Below, in pieces: positions 17,401-27,240 of a stretch of 64,000 nt of DNA (positions are counted from its first letter, which is position 1; each line of letters starts with the position of its first letter). The notes beneath the pieces are model-generated. The model was not told where the DNA came from, made no database searches, and saw only the letters and a list, made by a program, of their open reading frames with translations. This stretch comes from Winogradskyella sp. UBA3174 (GTDB lineage: Bacteria > Bacteroidota > Bacteroidia > Flavobacteriales > Flavobacteriaceae), in contig NZ_DEXW01000025.1 of assembly GCF_002364335.1 (NCBI RefSeq), forward strand, positions 40,043 to 104,042, read 5' to 3'. A program made the position numbers and the translations under genes.

Positions 17401-19280
17401 GTATGAATTTCTATTGGTGTTATAGCTGCACAACCAGTAGCATCATTTACAACTCGGATAAAAATAATTTGTTCATTAATAGCAATATTTGCATAGTTGC
17501 TATCATTTGTAATTGGATTTGCCCCAGAAAGCGCATCTTCATTAGTTTCATGAAATGTTACAGTTACACCTGTTAAGCCTTGTAGAACATCTGGAATAAT
17601 AGATGTTAAATCAAAATCAGTAAAACCATCATGGTCTGCGTCACAAGCATCGATATAATGGTTATCCGTGTTGATAACTGGATTGTCTAAAACAGTAATA
17701 TCTAAAGCCGTTGTGCTAATACAACCTGTTTGTGGGTTTTGCACACTAACAAATACCTGTTCATTAACATTGGTATTTACGAAAGGCATTGGTAATGGGT
17801 TACTGCCAGATGCAGCATCTGAAGGTGAACTGTGATAGGTAACTACTAAATTGGTTTGCCCATTAGTAATTTCGTCATTTTTAATATTTAAATCTATTGT
17901 TGTAAAACCGTCAGCAGTTTGGTCATCACAAATATCTAATGGACTAGGGGCAACAATAGTAGGTAACTCATTTACAATTACGCTAAATGATGAAAAAGCC
18001 AAACAGCCATTATCAATATCTTCTATTCTTACATATATTAATTGTGGGTTAGATGTATTCTGAATCGGATTTGTAATGGCGTTAGTGCCATTCTCTGCTT
18101 CAGTATTAGTTAAGTGATAAGAAATTGTATAATTTGAAGCCGGTACACTAGCTAAAACTTCAGCATCTTTTGTGTTTAAATTAAAAATTTCGAAACCGTC
18201 ATTGCTTAAATCATCACAAACTTCAAAATCTGTAATAGGACCTGAAGATTGTGTAGAACTTAATGTGATATTAGTCTCATCTTCTATGTTACACGCTCCT
18301 CCTGAAAGCGGAATAGATATTTCAACACGATAGTTTCCTGTCAGTAGCGCATTATATGTTGGTTGATTTGCACCAGAGATTAAACTATCATTAAAATACC
18401 ACATATAGGTTGCTTGTGAGTTTTCTATATTTCCATCTAAAAGGACATTGGTTGCACATGTAGTTATATCTTCTCCCAAATCTACAGTAGCATTAAAACT
18501 ATTACCTTCTATAAATACGGCAGAGTCATAATTCTCATCTGTTTGGTCAGCAATAACTAATTTAATTTGGTATTGTACATTGGGTTGAATTGCTACTACA
18601 GCAGATAGCACAGCCGTTCTACCATTGTAATTGGTATCACCTAAATTATAACCTTCAAAAAATTGACTATTTGCAGCATCACAAAATCCAACGATTTCAT
18701 CATGTACTGTATTTGTGTTTACTGGTGTCGTAGTACCAGGTATTAAAGCAATGTTAACATAAGGATTACTGCTACCAGCTTCCCTAATTAAAAAAGCAAA
18801 ACCATCTGAATACTGACATGGAAAATTCCCAAAATATTCTTCTGAAGCTAATATATAATTGAATTGTATTTGATTTGAAATTGAAATAAAGTCAAACTCT
18901 ATGGATGTTGCGTTTAAAGTGTTGGTAATACCAAGCGCTGTTTCTAAATCACTGTCAGTTGTCCAGCTATTGTTTCCATCATTTAAAGTTGAATTATTTT
19001 GAGAATTTCCGGCTGAATTTGCGTTTCCTGTTGTTAGTACTATACCGTTCTCGAAAGGGAAACTTGAAGTTCCTCGCTCAAAAAAACCAAAACTTCCTAA
19101 GCCTACAGTATTTCCGTTAATAGGTGAAGAAATATTAGAGACTTCTACACAACCTTGTATTAACGTGTTTTCGATTAAACTTTCTGGTGAAACTCCATTA
19201 TTTACTGTTATTTGTTGTGCAAATGAAATGCTACAAATAAAGCACAAAATAAAGCCAATGGCTTGTTTAGTGTTAAACAT
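14454..19280 (-). CDS. Giant T9SS type B surface protein, paralogue of its neighbour
   Basis: A 1608-residue protein with the same plan as the adjacent 1614-residue protein: signal peptide (about 1-21, ending SFA), choice-of-anchor L domain with FPFENGIVLTTG and ILASEEYFGNFP, an Ig-like segment, about eleven modules starting with an acidic Cys turn (ACDADHDGFTDFDL, ICDDDQDGFSIINL, QCDEDYDGFVEFDL), and a type B tail. The tail has APKHMTPNDDGDFDTW where its relatives have KFFTPN, then IFDRYGKVL and GHFTLKR. The acidic DxDxDG-like turns may bind calcium (inference). A 240-base gap separates it from the gene upstream, so it may have its own promoter. Confidence 0.88.
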   Translation of the reverse strand: MFNTKQAIGFILCFICSISFAQQITVNNGVSPESLIENTLIQGCVEVSNISSPINGNTVGLGSFGFFERGTSSFPFENGIVLTTGNANSAGNSQNNSTLNDGNNSWTTDSDLETALGITNTLNATSIEFDFISISNQIQFNYILASEEYFGNFPCQYSDGFAFLIREAGSSNPYVNIALIPGTTTPVNTNTVHDEIVGFCDAANSQFFEGYNLGDTNYNGRTAVLSAVVAIQPNVQYQIKLVIADQTDENYDSAVFIEGNSFNATVDLGEDITTCATNVLLDGNIENSQATYMWYFNDSLISGANQPTYNALLTGNYRVEISIPLSGGACNIEDETNITLSSTQSSGPITDFEVCDDLSNDGFEIFNLNTKDAEVLASVPASNYTISYHLTNTEAENGTNAITNPIQNTSNPQLIYVRIEDIDNGCLAFSSFSVIVNELPTIVAPSPLDICDDQTADGFTTIDLNIKNDEITNGQTNLVVTYHSSPSDAASGSNPLPMPFVNTNVNEQVFVSVQNPQTGCISTTALDITVLDNPVINTDNHYIDACDADHDGFTDFDLTSIIPDVLQGLTGVTVTFHETNEDALSGANPITNDSNYANIAINEQIIFIRVVNDATGCAAITPIEIHTNLLLTATNINNITSCDVDNDNNEEFNLASIAVGIINNLDTVTVQFYNTADDRDNQINPIDQSIPFIPNSNPQTIFLGLASDTCDDIAEIEFILVPVQEFDPINNQTVCDENQDGFTTINLSQFDAEVTDGMPDFTVTYFLSESDALASSNALPNFYTNTINPFTVFPRIQSVGTGCFDVNAFDITILEAPITTTPSQIIICDDDQDGFSIINLSNVISEVVADTNNRSITFHNSWSDADTNSDAIPNEITFSATTGSVFIRVTNTITGCHSTEELSVIINTLPVFQPITNYKICEDNSDGFGDFIFNTKDIEILNGQTGKQTLYYLNQNDADNRINVIDKDILYQNTSNPQTIFVRVENLSDQECYGTSSFIIEVGTNPVFNEPTNWFVCDDISNDGFENFDLSTKVTEVSQGIPDNLTITFYTSQFNAENSINPLPNDFTNTVNPQQIYVQIDNGTICNSITSFELNIIQVPEVNQSQPMVQCDEDYDGFVEFDLTNAEVDVLDVRQDDIEITYFETLDNVEANTNIISNPEAYINTSSPQTVFIKITNTISNCYVAVPINLSVNLPPAINDFEVYDICANDTNTFDLTEINETLMDESFNVLISYYTSEVDAQANTNVLDTDYTYQSNNDTLFVRVEFSTTHCFYIYEFNLNVNPLPTVNQPSDLIACDDNFDGILEFDLTQQNSSILGSQNATQFTITYHNSELQANENNTPIDTDYFAFNSEVIYARLENNSTGCYSVMQFLVVINPLPIIDIEDQVICLDNLPLLVSANTNNPTDQYLWSTGETSSEIEITAIGIYWVSLTNEFGCENTRTFSVSESEAATIEVTETIDFSDPNNITITVTGIGDYLYQLDDGIPQESPVFENVGLGYHTITIIDINGCSEVTEEVIVIDAPKHMTPNDDGDFDTWHISGVETLPGTIIYIFDRYGKVLTQLGSNTSGWNGTYNGNKMPASDYWFLAKVQRGGESFDVKGHFTLKR

Positions 19281-19520
19281 ATTTAGCGGTTAATTAAAAA
19301 GTTTAAGAGAGGGTAGATTTAGGGCTAACACTAACTTGTCCTTTTGTTGAATGTAAAAATAGACTTATAATAGCTTAAGTGCAAAATAATACGATGAAAA
19401 GCGCATAATATTAACATTTATACAGAATAAGACTATAATTTGTTGCTCTGATAGTGAAGTAGAGGACTATTTTCTGCAAATAACTGACTTTTAATAGGTT
19501 ATTAATTATAAAATCAACAA

Positions 19521-21302
19521 CTAATAATTCACATAAACCCAACCTATAAAGGGCTTATAGTTTGAGTCATTTAAGTTGAGAATATAATAGTAAGTTCCAA
19601 CAGGTACAAGGTTACCTTTGTTATTCAATCCTCTATTCGTTATACCTAACCAAGGTTTACTATTATTCCCTTCAAAAATTAGATCGCCATAGCGGTTGTA
19701 AATCTGAAGTTGATGCGCTGTAAAAATGTCATATAACCCTTGTATATTAAACGAATCGTTAGAGGTATCATTGTTTGGTGAAAACCCATCTGGAATATAA
19801 GGTGGACAATTTTCTATATTAAGTTGAACCTGAAAAATCTCATAACAGGGAGGACTTTCAAATCTTACATAGATAATTTCTGGACTAGAATTATTATTGT
19901 AATTACTTGGGTCTAAAATAGAATTAGATGCTGTTTCTAAATCTTCTAAAGAATTATAAAAAGATATAGCGTCGTCATCGTATTCTATACTTTCAAGGGC
20001 TTCAAATAAATTAAATGTTGAAGTTTTAAAGCCTTCATTACAACCTGTAAGTTCTGGTAAAATAGTTGTTTCAGGTATAACTAGTAATTCAATATCTTCA
20101 AACGTAATATTGTTGTCTTCGTTAATTTCGGTTACTATGCCGCTCATAGTACCATTATCATCTACAACTGCTATTATTGTTAAATTAGGATCTGTTTCAT
20201 CAGGAATTGTTACTGTTATTACAGCACTTTCAGTTCCACTTATTGGTATGTCATTTACAGTCTGGCTTTGTCCTATTAAAATACCATCTACATAAAAAGC
20301 TATTGGTGTATTTGCAGGTAATAGTGCTGTGCTATTAAAATTATTTACAGTGTAAAAAAGTTCTATACTGTTATCTCCACAATTTACAATGAAGTCGTTA
20401 ATAGTCATTGTAGCATCTGGTAATTGACTATTTAATACGGTTATAATATTATTAATCATTACAAAATCCTGACCAGATGTTAGTGCAATAGTTGCAGATG
20501 TATCACCAATACTTATATTGTCTTGGATATTATAAACATCAATGTCCATGTTATATAAATCGGTATCACCAGTAAATGAATTTGTACCATTAAAGGCATT
20601 ATTTGCTGGGTTTAATGGTAAATTACTAATAACATTTCCGTTAATAGTGAGTTGTTCGTTTACCGCAAGTGCTCTATCGCCTTCCCAAGCTACAAAACCA
20701 ATTTTTGCATCTTCGTTATCTAAAACATTTAGGTTATCTAAGGTGATACTTAAAAAAGTTGGTACACTTTGTAAACCGTCATAAACATTAAGTTGATTAA
20801 GCGGTAGGTTACTATCTTCATAGATTATGGTTATTGCCCAACCACCAAAGTTTGTGCCTGATGGGCAATAAGGACCAATAACATCAGAAAGGTCAAAATC
20901 AGAAAGTGTATACGTTGTATTACCTTGGGTTGTTATAATGTCAGTAACATCTGCAAAGGCTGCAAAAAACACCCGATTTGCGTCTATTCCGTCATCAAAT
21001 AAGCGCTCAGCAGTTATAGGAATACCATTTAATAGAATATCCAAATCACCATTGCCCGAACCAGCCCAATATAAATATGCAGCAACTACATTTTGATTTG
21101 TATTTAAATTTAGAGCAGCAGATGAAGTGTTTAGTATCTCACAGATATTATTTGGTCCATTTTCTACAATATTAAGTGTGTTGCCAATAGCAGTATAGTC
21201 GTAACGTCCATTAAATTGTTGAAATAAGGCTACATCTTGCGCAATTATAGGGATGGTTGAGCCAAAAATAATAAAACATAATATGTAGTAGGTACGTTTC
21301 AA
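19521..21302 (-). CDS. T9SS type B protein with CARDB-like domain
   Basis: A 593-residue protein with a signal peptide (about 1-21, ending IIAQ). The first 300 residues are a beta-rich domain (YLYWAGSGNGDLDILLNG, WAITIIYEDSNLPLNQLNVY) found in secreted Bacteroidota proteins. A CARDB-like segment follows (about 305-405; PANTPIAFYVDGILIGQ). One repeat module and the gliding-motility-type C-terminus come last (YIPDGFSPNNDTSNDSFNIQG, LQIYNRYGDLIFEG, PVGTYYYIL). It lacks the choice-of-anchor L domain. It begins 38 bases after the preceding gene's stop and is probably in its operon. Confidence 0.82.
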   Translation of the reverse strand: MKRTYYILCFIIFGSTIPIIAQDVALFQQFNGRYDYTAIGNTLNIVENGPNNICEILNTSSAALNLNTNQNVVAAYLYWAGSGNGDLDILLNGIPITAERLFDDGIDANRVFFAAFADVTDIITTQGNTTYTLSDFDLSDVIGPYCPSGTNFGGWAITIIYEDSNLPLNQLNVYDGLQSVPTFLSITLDNLNVLDNEDAKIGFVAWEGDRALAVNEQLTINGNVISNLPLNPANNAFNGTNSFTGDTDLYNMDIDVYNIQDNISIGDTSATIALTSGQDFVMINNIITVLNSQLPDATMTINDFIVNCGDNSIELFYTVNNFNSTALLPANTPIAFYVDGILIGQSQTVNDIPISGTESAVITVTIPDETDPNLTIIAVVDDNGTMSGIVTEINEDNNITFEDIELLVIPETTILPELTGCNEGFKTSTFNLFEALESIEYDDDAISFYNSLEDLETASNSILDPSNYNNNSSPEIIYVRFESPPCYEIFQVQLNIENCPPYIPDGFSPNNDTSNDSFNIQGLYDIFTAHQLQIYNRYGDLIFEGNNSKPWLGITNRGLNNKGNLVPVGTYYYILNLNDSNYKPFIGWVYVNY

Positions 21303-21340
21303 AGTTGTGTTTTGGTAAAACTAAATTAGTGTTTTTTAAT

Positions 21341-23806
21341 TTACCGCTTCAAAGTAAAATGACTAGTGAATGTTCTACCATCTTCTAAAGTAACTTTAAA
21401 CCAGTAGTCGCTCGTTGGCATATCAGTACCATTGTATGTGCCATTCCAACCATTACTTAGTGGATCTAATTCTTTAAGAAGTTTCCCATAGCGATCAAAT
21501 ATAAGTATAACTGAGTTAGCTTGAAATTGAGAGCTAATCCCTTTTACTTGCCATGTGTCAAAATCACCATCATCATTTGGTGTAAAGAATTTAGGAAACC
21601 CAATAACAGAAATTAGCGCATCTACAACACCACAGTTGTTCTTATCACGAACAAAAACGGTATATAAACCAGGTAATACATTTTGAAATACATTACTATC
21701 TTGGTAAGGTCCATTAGGATTATCTAAAGCATATTCGTAGTCACCTTCACCACTTATAATCACCGAAATTGTGTTATTTTGTATCGCGTCAACGACTTCA
21801 ATATCTGTAATTGATGCACTATTAGATGGTAAAACTGTAATAGTTCTATCTTTAAAACAACCATTAGTATTGGTGACTTTCACGGTGTAAGTTCCTGGAG
21901 AATTAACTTCGATATCAGCAGTATCTTCACCTGTAGACCATTCATAAAAAAAGTTGCTTGGTGCATCATTTATGACTCCACCATCTAAAACAATAGTTTC
22001 AGGAAAAGCATTGAGACAGTATAAGGTTTCTGATTCAATTTCAATATTAGGCAATTCAAAGACTGTAAGTTCGATCTCACTGATACCATAACATGCGTTA
22101 GCGTTTTCTACACGACCATATATGATCTGGTTATAAGCTATGGTGTTCGTAAAGTTAGGACCAATAGGGTTTATTTCTAATAAAGCATTGTCATACGTTT
22201 CGTAGTATTTTAAATCTAATCCGGCTGGTGAACCAGCCAAAACAATAGTATTAGAATCCACGAGATTAAAACTCATAAAACCATCTTCTGTTCCGTCAGT
22301 ATCACATAGTTCAATAGACGCATTATTAGAAGATGTTGTACTTACTTCAAGAGAAATTTCACTAAAATTTAAACATCCAGTACTAGGGTTGGTAACACGT
22401 GTGTAAATAATTTGTGGGTTAAGAAAATTCTGAAAAACGTTACCATCAATAGCGTTAACGTCGTTTAAAGCATCAACTTGTGATAGATAATAGGTTATTG
22501 TAGTAGTGGTACTGTTATTAGTAATTTCGTTAAAAGCTTCAGTTATATTAAATATTGTAAAGCCTTCTGGTATGCCGTCTTCATCACACTGAATTAGAGA
22601 AACATCATTGGCTATAGGTTTTTGAGCAACAATTATATTAAAAGAGGTAAAAGCAACACAGCCCTCTATATTATCTACAATTCTTACAAATAATTCAGTT
22701 GGAGTAGGTGCTGTATTCGTATAATTTAAGGGTAACGGATTAGCTGGTGTTTCAGCATCAATTTGACTCAGATAATAAGAAATTGTATAATTGGCATTGG
22801 CAATATTAGTGATTATTTCTTGCGTTTTTATACTCAAATCAAAAGTGGTTAATCCATTCTGGTCATCACCATCTATAGCATCATCACACAATTCATAATC
22901 TGTGGGAGTATTAAAATCATTAAACACGGTAACATTAACAGTCACGTCATTTAAGACAAAACAGCCCGTAGTTGTGTTTTCTATTCTAATATGAATTCTC
23001 TGAGAATTGTTAGTCGTATTAAAAATATTACCCAAAGCATTGGCATTTATATTTGCATCACTTTCTGAGGCATGGTAAGAAATAACAACGTCAGATTCAC
23101 CATTAATAATATCTTGAGTTAACGTTGTAAAATCAATTTGAGTAATAGCGTCGTCATAAGGAGCTAAGCTATCACAAACATCAAAATCTGGTAAGCTTAC
23201 TAAATTCGGATTTGTTAAAACAGGGTTGCTAGGATTGTCTGGGAATGCTGCTGTACCTGTCCATTCTAAAGAAAAAGGACTAGTACCTATTGGTCTATCT
23301 ATGACTATAAAATAACTTTGACCAGCAAGTACATCTATAGCACTAACAAAACTATCTCCATCTGCACCAGGACCTTCGTCGGGATCTGGATCTGTTGCAT
23401 TTAAGCCTGTAAGATTATTGCCTTGATTTGCTGCTGCAGGATTTGTTGTAGAACACCGAATAGCTTGGCCAATATTTCCACAAGTTACGTTTGGTCCAAA
23501 GATAAAAAAATCATAATCTTCAGTAATATCCGTACTTCCTGGCGTTAATGTAAACGCTAAAGTTCCTGGGTTAGCAATCGTGACTTCTAACCAAATACTA
23601 TTATTTTCTTGACTTGCGCATGTGTTTGAATTACTTAACTCTTGCGTGCCAATACCATTTACATCTAGACTAAAACTAGAGTTGCCACAAACAGTTACCG
23701 CATTTTGACAGTCATTTGGTTGTTGTGCATAGCCAATTAAAGCTGTAAAAAACACAAAGTAAAAGCTTGGTATTAACTTAGGAAAATTATTTTTTTTTAT
23801 ATTCAT
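21341..23806 (-). CDS. T9SS type B protein with PPC-like N-terminal domain
   Basis: An 821-residue protein. After a signal peptide (about 1-27, ending YAQ) comes a beta-sandwich domain (about 30-190; QPNDCQNAVTVCG, SIWLEVTIANPGTLAFTL, DYDFFIFGP, YFIVIDRP) like those called pre-peptidase C-terminal or choice-of-anchor domains. Four or five repeat modules and an Ig-like domain (YEWSTGEDTADIEV) follow, then the type B tail GFPKFFTPNDDGDFDTW and IFDRYGKLL. Its last 420 residues are strongly similar to those of the gene just upstream, although the N-terminal domains differ. Its ATG overlaps the upstream stop codon (ATGA), so the two are translationally coupled. Confidence 0.86.
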   Translation of the reverse strand: MNIKKNNFPKLIPSFYFVFFTALIGYAQQPNDCQNAVTVCGNSSFSLDVNGIGTQELSNSNTCASQENNSIWLEVTIANPGTLAFTLTPGSTDITEDYDFFIFGPNVTCGNIGQAIRCSTTNPAAANQGNNLTGLNATDPDPDEGPGADGDSFVSAIDVLAGQSYFIVIDRPIGTSPFSLEWTGTAAFPDNPSNPVLTNPNLVSLPDFDVCDSLAPYDDAITQIDFTTLTQDIINGESDVVISYHASESDANINANALGNIFNTTNNSQRIHIRIENTTTGCFVLNDVTVNVTVFNDFNTPTDYELCDDAIDGDDQNGLTTFDLSIKTQEIITNIANANYTISYYLSQIDAETPANPLPLNYTNTAPTPTELFVRIVDNIEGCVAFTSFNIIVAQKPIANDVSLIQCDEDGIPEGFTIFNITEAFNEITNNSTTTTITYYLSQVDALNDVNAIDGNVFQNFLNPQIIYTRVTNPSTGCLNFSEISLEVSTTSSNNASIELCDTDGTEDGFMSFNLVDSNTIVLAGSPAGLDLKYYETYDNALLEINPIGPNFTNTIAYNQIIYGRVENANACYGISEIELTVFELPNIEIESETLYCLNAFPETIVLDGGVINDAPSNFFYEWSTGEDTADIEVNSPGTYTVKVTNTNGCFKDRTITVLPSNSASITDIEVVDAIQNNTISVIISGEGDYEYALDNPNGPYQDSNVFQNVLPGLYTVFVRDKNNCGVVDALISVIGFPKFFTPNDDGDFDTWQVKGISSQFQANSVILIFDRYGKLLKELDPLSNGWNGTYNGTDMPTSDYWFKVTLEDGRTFTSHFTLKR

Positions 23807-26800
23807 CGTTTGAGTGCAAAATGACTTGTAAATATTCTTCCGTCTTGTAAAGTAGCTTTAAACCAATAGTCACTAGCTGGCATATTGGCGCCGTTAAATG
23901 TACCATCCCAACCACGACTTAGTGGGTCTAACTCTTTAATAAGTTTACCATAGCGGTCAAATATAAGAATAGAAGTGTTAGGTTGAAATTGAGACGTAAT
24001 ACCTTTTACTTGCCAAAAATCATTAGTGTTATCTCCGTTTGGTGTAAAAAACTTAGGAAAACCTATAACTGAAATCAATTCTTCAACAATACCACAGTTG
24101 TTTTTATCACGAACGTAGACCGTATATAGTCCAGGTAAAATGTTTTGAAACGTATTACTGTCTTGGTATGGTCCACTAGGATTATCTAAAGCATATTCAT
24201 AATCACCTTCACCACTTACAAAGACCGAAATGGTGTTATTCTGTGTTGCATCAACAACTTCAATATCTGTAATTGTTCCGATATTAGAAGGCTCAACATT
24301 TATAGTTCTGTCTTTAAAACAACCATTAGTATTTGTGACTCTTACGGTGTAATTACCAGGTGCATTAACTTCAATTTCTGCAGTATCTTCACCAGTTGAC
24401 CATTCATAAAAATAGTTGTTTGGTGAATCATTTATAACACCACCAATTAAAATAATAGTCTCAGGAAATGAATTAAGACAATATAAGGTTTCGTCTTGTA
24501 TTTCTATATTAGGTAATTCGAAGACGATGAGTTCTATATCACTTATGCCATAACAAGAATTAGAATTTTCTACCCGTGCATATATCGTTTGATTGTAAGG
24601 AGTTGTATTCGTAAAGTTTGGTCCAATAGGATTTGTTTCTACCAAAGCATCTAAATAGGTTTCGTAATACTGCACATCTAGTCCTGCAGGTGAGCCAGCT
24701 AAAACAATAGTGTTAGAATTGGCAAGATCAAAGTTTATAAAGCCATCTTCGGTCCCATCGTTATCACAAAGCTCAATTGTTGCATTATTAGAAGATGTTG
24801 TACTTACCTCTAAAGAAACTTCACTAAAGTTTACACAATTTGTATTAGTATTTGAAACACGAGCATAGATTATTTGAGGGTTAAGAAAATTGTCAAAAGC
24901 ATCACTATTAATAGGGTTAGTCTCAGTTTCTGCATTGATAAGCGATGCATAAAACTGCACAGTCATATTTGGTATTCCACCAGTTATATCATCTGTGAAA
25001 TTAGTAATATTAAAGGTTGTAAAACCTTCTGGAATACCATCTTCATCGCATTGAATTATTGAAATGTCATTAGCTAATGGAATAGCATTAATAATAATAT
25101 TAAAACTACCAGTACTATAACATGTCGTATTCGTTGTGTTTTCAATTCTTACAAAAATAGGTTCATTAAATGGTGTTGTATTGGTATGTGTTAATGGCAG
25201 ATTAGCAGTATTATTATCTGCATCAGCTTGGCTGGGATGAAAACTAATTGCAGTCGCTACTTCATCTTGAGCACCTCTTATCGTCGGTATTAAATCTCCA
25301 AGTTCTACTGTAGCTACACCATCCATAACGTCACCTTCATTATCGCAAAACTCAATAGTATTTAATTGCACAATTTGCGGAGTATTAAATACTTCTAACT
25401 GAAAACTATTAACGTCAAAGCAATTGGTATTGTCCACATTATCTACGCGTACAAAAATGGTTTGAGGATTACTTGTGTTTGTGTAAGGGAAACTGATTTC
25501 GTTTTCAAAAGTATTGGCATCAGTTAAAGTTTCAAAATAGCGCACATTATACAGATCGGCATCTTGTGTAAGTAACGCTTCAGAATTTTTATCTGTAAAA
25601 TCAAACGTGAAAATCCCATCATTACCACTGGTATCGCACGCAATTATATTTGTTAGTGGATTTGCAACCGGAATATCAAAAACACCAACTACGGCTGCAC
25701 CTTCAATTGGGCAGTCTCCGTTATTAGGTTCAATAAAAACTTCGTAAAAACCAGGAGTATCCACAAATAACTGAGAGGTTGTTTCTGTTAATGGTGCACC
25801 ATTAAAAGACCAAGCATAATCTGCACCGACTATATCGTCTGCTAGCAAGGTGTAATTATCTCCTATACACAATCTTAAATCTGTGGTGCTTATACCATTT
25901 CTAATTATGTCTGTTTGAGAGTTAAATAAGGATTGAATGAAAGGCGGTAACCCAAGTCGACTTCTATTTTGAGTAAAGCCACCTAGATCTAAAAGCACAC
26001 CTTGTTCATCGTAATTTGTAGCCAAACCATCTGCTTCAGGATTATTAATTACACCAAGATATCGTGCTACATTTAGGTTTCCGCTGAAGCTAAGTTGTGC
26101 TCTGTAAATACGTCTGTCTATTCCTAACTGTAAAGCACCAGCACTTATACTTATTGATGTGTGAATGATTTGTTGTGAATTTTGAATGTTAGGACTTTCT
26201 AAATCCCATTGTAATACTTGACTTGGTCCACCACCATTTATTCCTAGACCAATCGTTGCATAGGCTTTTCTGTTTTCAGCAGAAAATTCTACGCCATAAG
26301 GGCTATTATTATTTTGTGGGCTATACAACTCTATGCTGTTAGAAACAATCCCAGTTTCATTATTAAAATCAAAAAGATAAATACCACCTCCAGCATCACC
26401 TGCTGTAACTGTAGATTCTCCAAAATGCGATACTATTATTTTTGATGCATCTGGCGAAGCTTTTAAATAACCCAAAGCATTACGTCTATAGCCCTCAATA
26501 GGAATATTAGGGCCAACAGTAGAAATAATTGGTGTGGTGCTTACTCCATTAATGTCTATTTTAAAAGCATAGAATGAATCACCAAAATGTGTAATCACCC
26601 AAAATGAAGAACAATCTTCTGCTCTAACTGCGGTAATTTTTTCTGAACATTTATAGGAAGCCTCTAAGGGATTTGTTGGGTCATAAGTAACTAAAGGCAC
26701 ATTCTTTTCTGCTGTATCTACGTCACCTAATCCACCATTTAGATTCATGTCTACTAATGAGTAGTTGAAGCCGTTATTAAAACCGTCATCAGCACTTGGT

Positions 26801-27240
26801 ACAGAACCTCCACTATCGTAAGCACCTGTAAACTGGTTCGGATAAACCTCAGCATTCTGGTGATGAGGTTCATCTACTGTGAAAATATAATATTTAGTTG
26901 GGTCTTCTGGTTTTGGTACTATAAGACCAGATGAAGTACTCGACGGATCACCTAATAAACCTGTGCCACCAAAATAATTTGCATTAAGCATTATTTGATG
27001 ATTCTGATTCCAAATGGTTTGGCCGTCACTGTAAAATAGCAGATTACCATTTTCATCAGAAATAGAGGTGCAACCTTCTAAAGTGCTTAATTGTCCGTCT
27101 GTAATAGCCGTTACTGTTCCTGTTTGGGCATTGAATCTTAAACCAGCATTTTGCCCAAAATACCAATACGAGGCTTCGTTTTGCCCAAACGAATAGGCAC
27201 AAATAACCAATAGAAGAAAAACAAAACCTATCTTTTTCAT
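23803..27240 (-). CDS. T9SS type B protein with beta-propeller-like N-terminal domain
   Basis: I place the start at the ATG at 27240 (1145 residues), because MKKIGFVFLLLVICAYSFGQ is a classic signal peptide; the frame is open 16 codons further up, but that would put polar residues before it. The first 450 residues of the mature protein look like a WD40/propeller-type domain (YWYFGQNAGLRFNAQTG, GNLLFYSDGQTIWNQNHQIM, YYIFTVDEPHH). An Ig-like segment, three or four repeat modules and a second Ig-like domain precede the type B tail (GFPKFFTPNGDNTNDFW, IFDRYGKLI, SHFALKR). It is the first gene of the operon that continues with the 821-residue paralogue. Confidence 0.86.
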   Translation of the reverse strand: MKKIGFVFLLLVICAYSFGQNEASYWYFGQNAGLRFNAQTGTVTAITDGQLSTLEGCTSISDENGNLLFYSDGQTIWNQNHQIMLNANYFGGTGLLGDPSSTSSGLIVPKPEDPTKYYIFTVDEPHHQNAEVYPNQFTGAYDSGGSVPSADDGFNNGFNYSLVDMNLNGGLGDVDTAEKNVPLVTYDPTNPLEASYKCSEKITAVRAEDCSSFWVITHFGDSFYAFKIDINGVSTTPIISTVGPNIPIEGYRRNALGYLKASPDASKIIVSHFGESTVTAGDAGGGIYLFDFNNETGIVSNSIELYSPQNNNSPYGVEFSAENRKAYATIGLGINGGGPSQVLQWDLESPNIQNSQQIIHTSISISAGALQLGIDRRIYRAQLSFSGNLNVARYLGVINNPEADGLATNYDEQGVLLDLGGFTQNRSRLGLPPFIQSLFNSQTDIIRNGISTTDLRLCIGDNYTLLADDIVGADYAWSFNGAPLTETTSQLFVDTPGFYEVFIEPNNGDCPIEGAAVVGVFDIPVANPLTNIIACDTSGNDGIFTFDFTDKNSEALLTQDADLYNVRYFETLTDANTFENEISFPYTNTSNPQTIFVRVDNVDNTNCFDVNSFQLEVFNTPQIVQLNTIEFCDNEGDVMDGVATVELGDLIPTIRGAQDEVATAISFHPSQADADNNTANLPLTHTNTTPFNEPIFVRIENTTNTTCYSTGSFNIIINAIPLANDISIIQCDEDGIPEGFTTFNITNFTDDITGGIPNMTVQFYASLINAETETNPINSDAFDNFLNPQIIYARVSNTNTNCVNFSEVSLEVSTTSSNNATIELCDNDGTEDGFINFDLANSNTIVLAGSPAGLDVQYYETYLDALVETNPIGPNFTNTTPYNQTIYARVENSNSCYGISDIELIVFELPNIEIQDETLYCLNSFPETIILIGGVINDSPNNYFYEWSTGEDTAEIEVNAPGNYTVRVTNTNGCFKDRTINVEPSNIGTITDIEVVDATQNNTISVFVSGEGDYEYALDNPSGPYQDSNTFQNILPGLYTVYVRDKNNCGIVEELISVIGFPKFFTPNGDNTNDFWQVKGITSQFQPNTSILIFDRYGKLIKELDPLSRGWDGTFNGANMPASDYWFKATLQDGRIFTSHFALKR

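Noticed and set aside
7057..27240. CRISPR or other direct DNA repeats in the T9SS array
   Set aside because: The periodicity is in the protein modules; the DNA copies are diverged and not evenly spaced short repeats.
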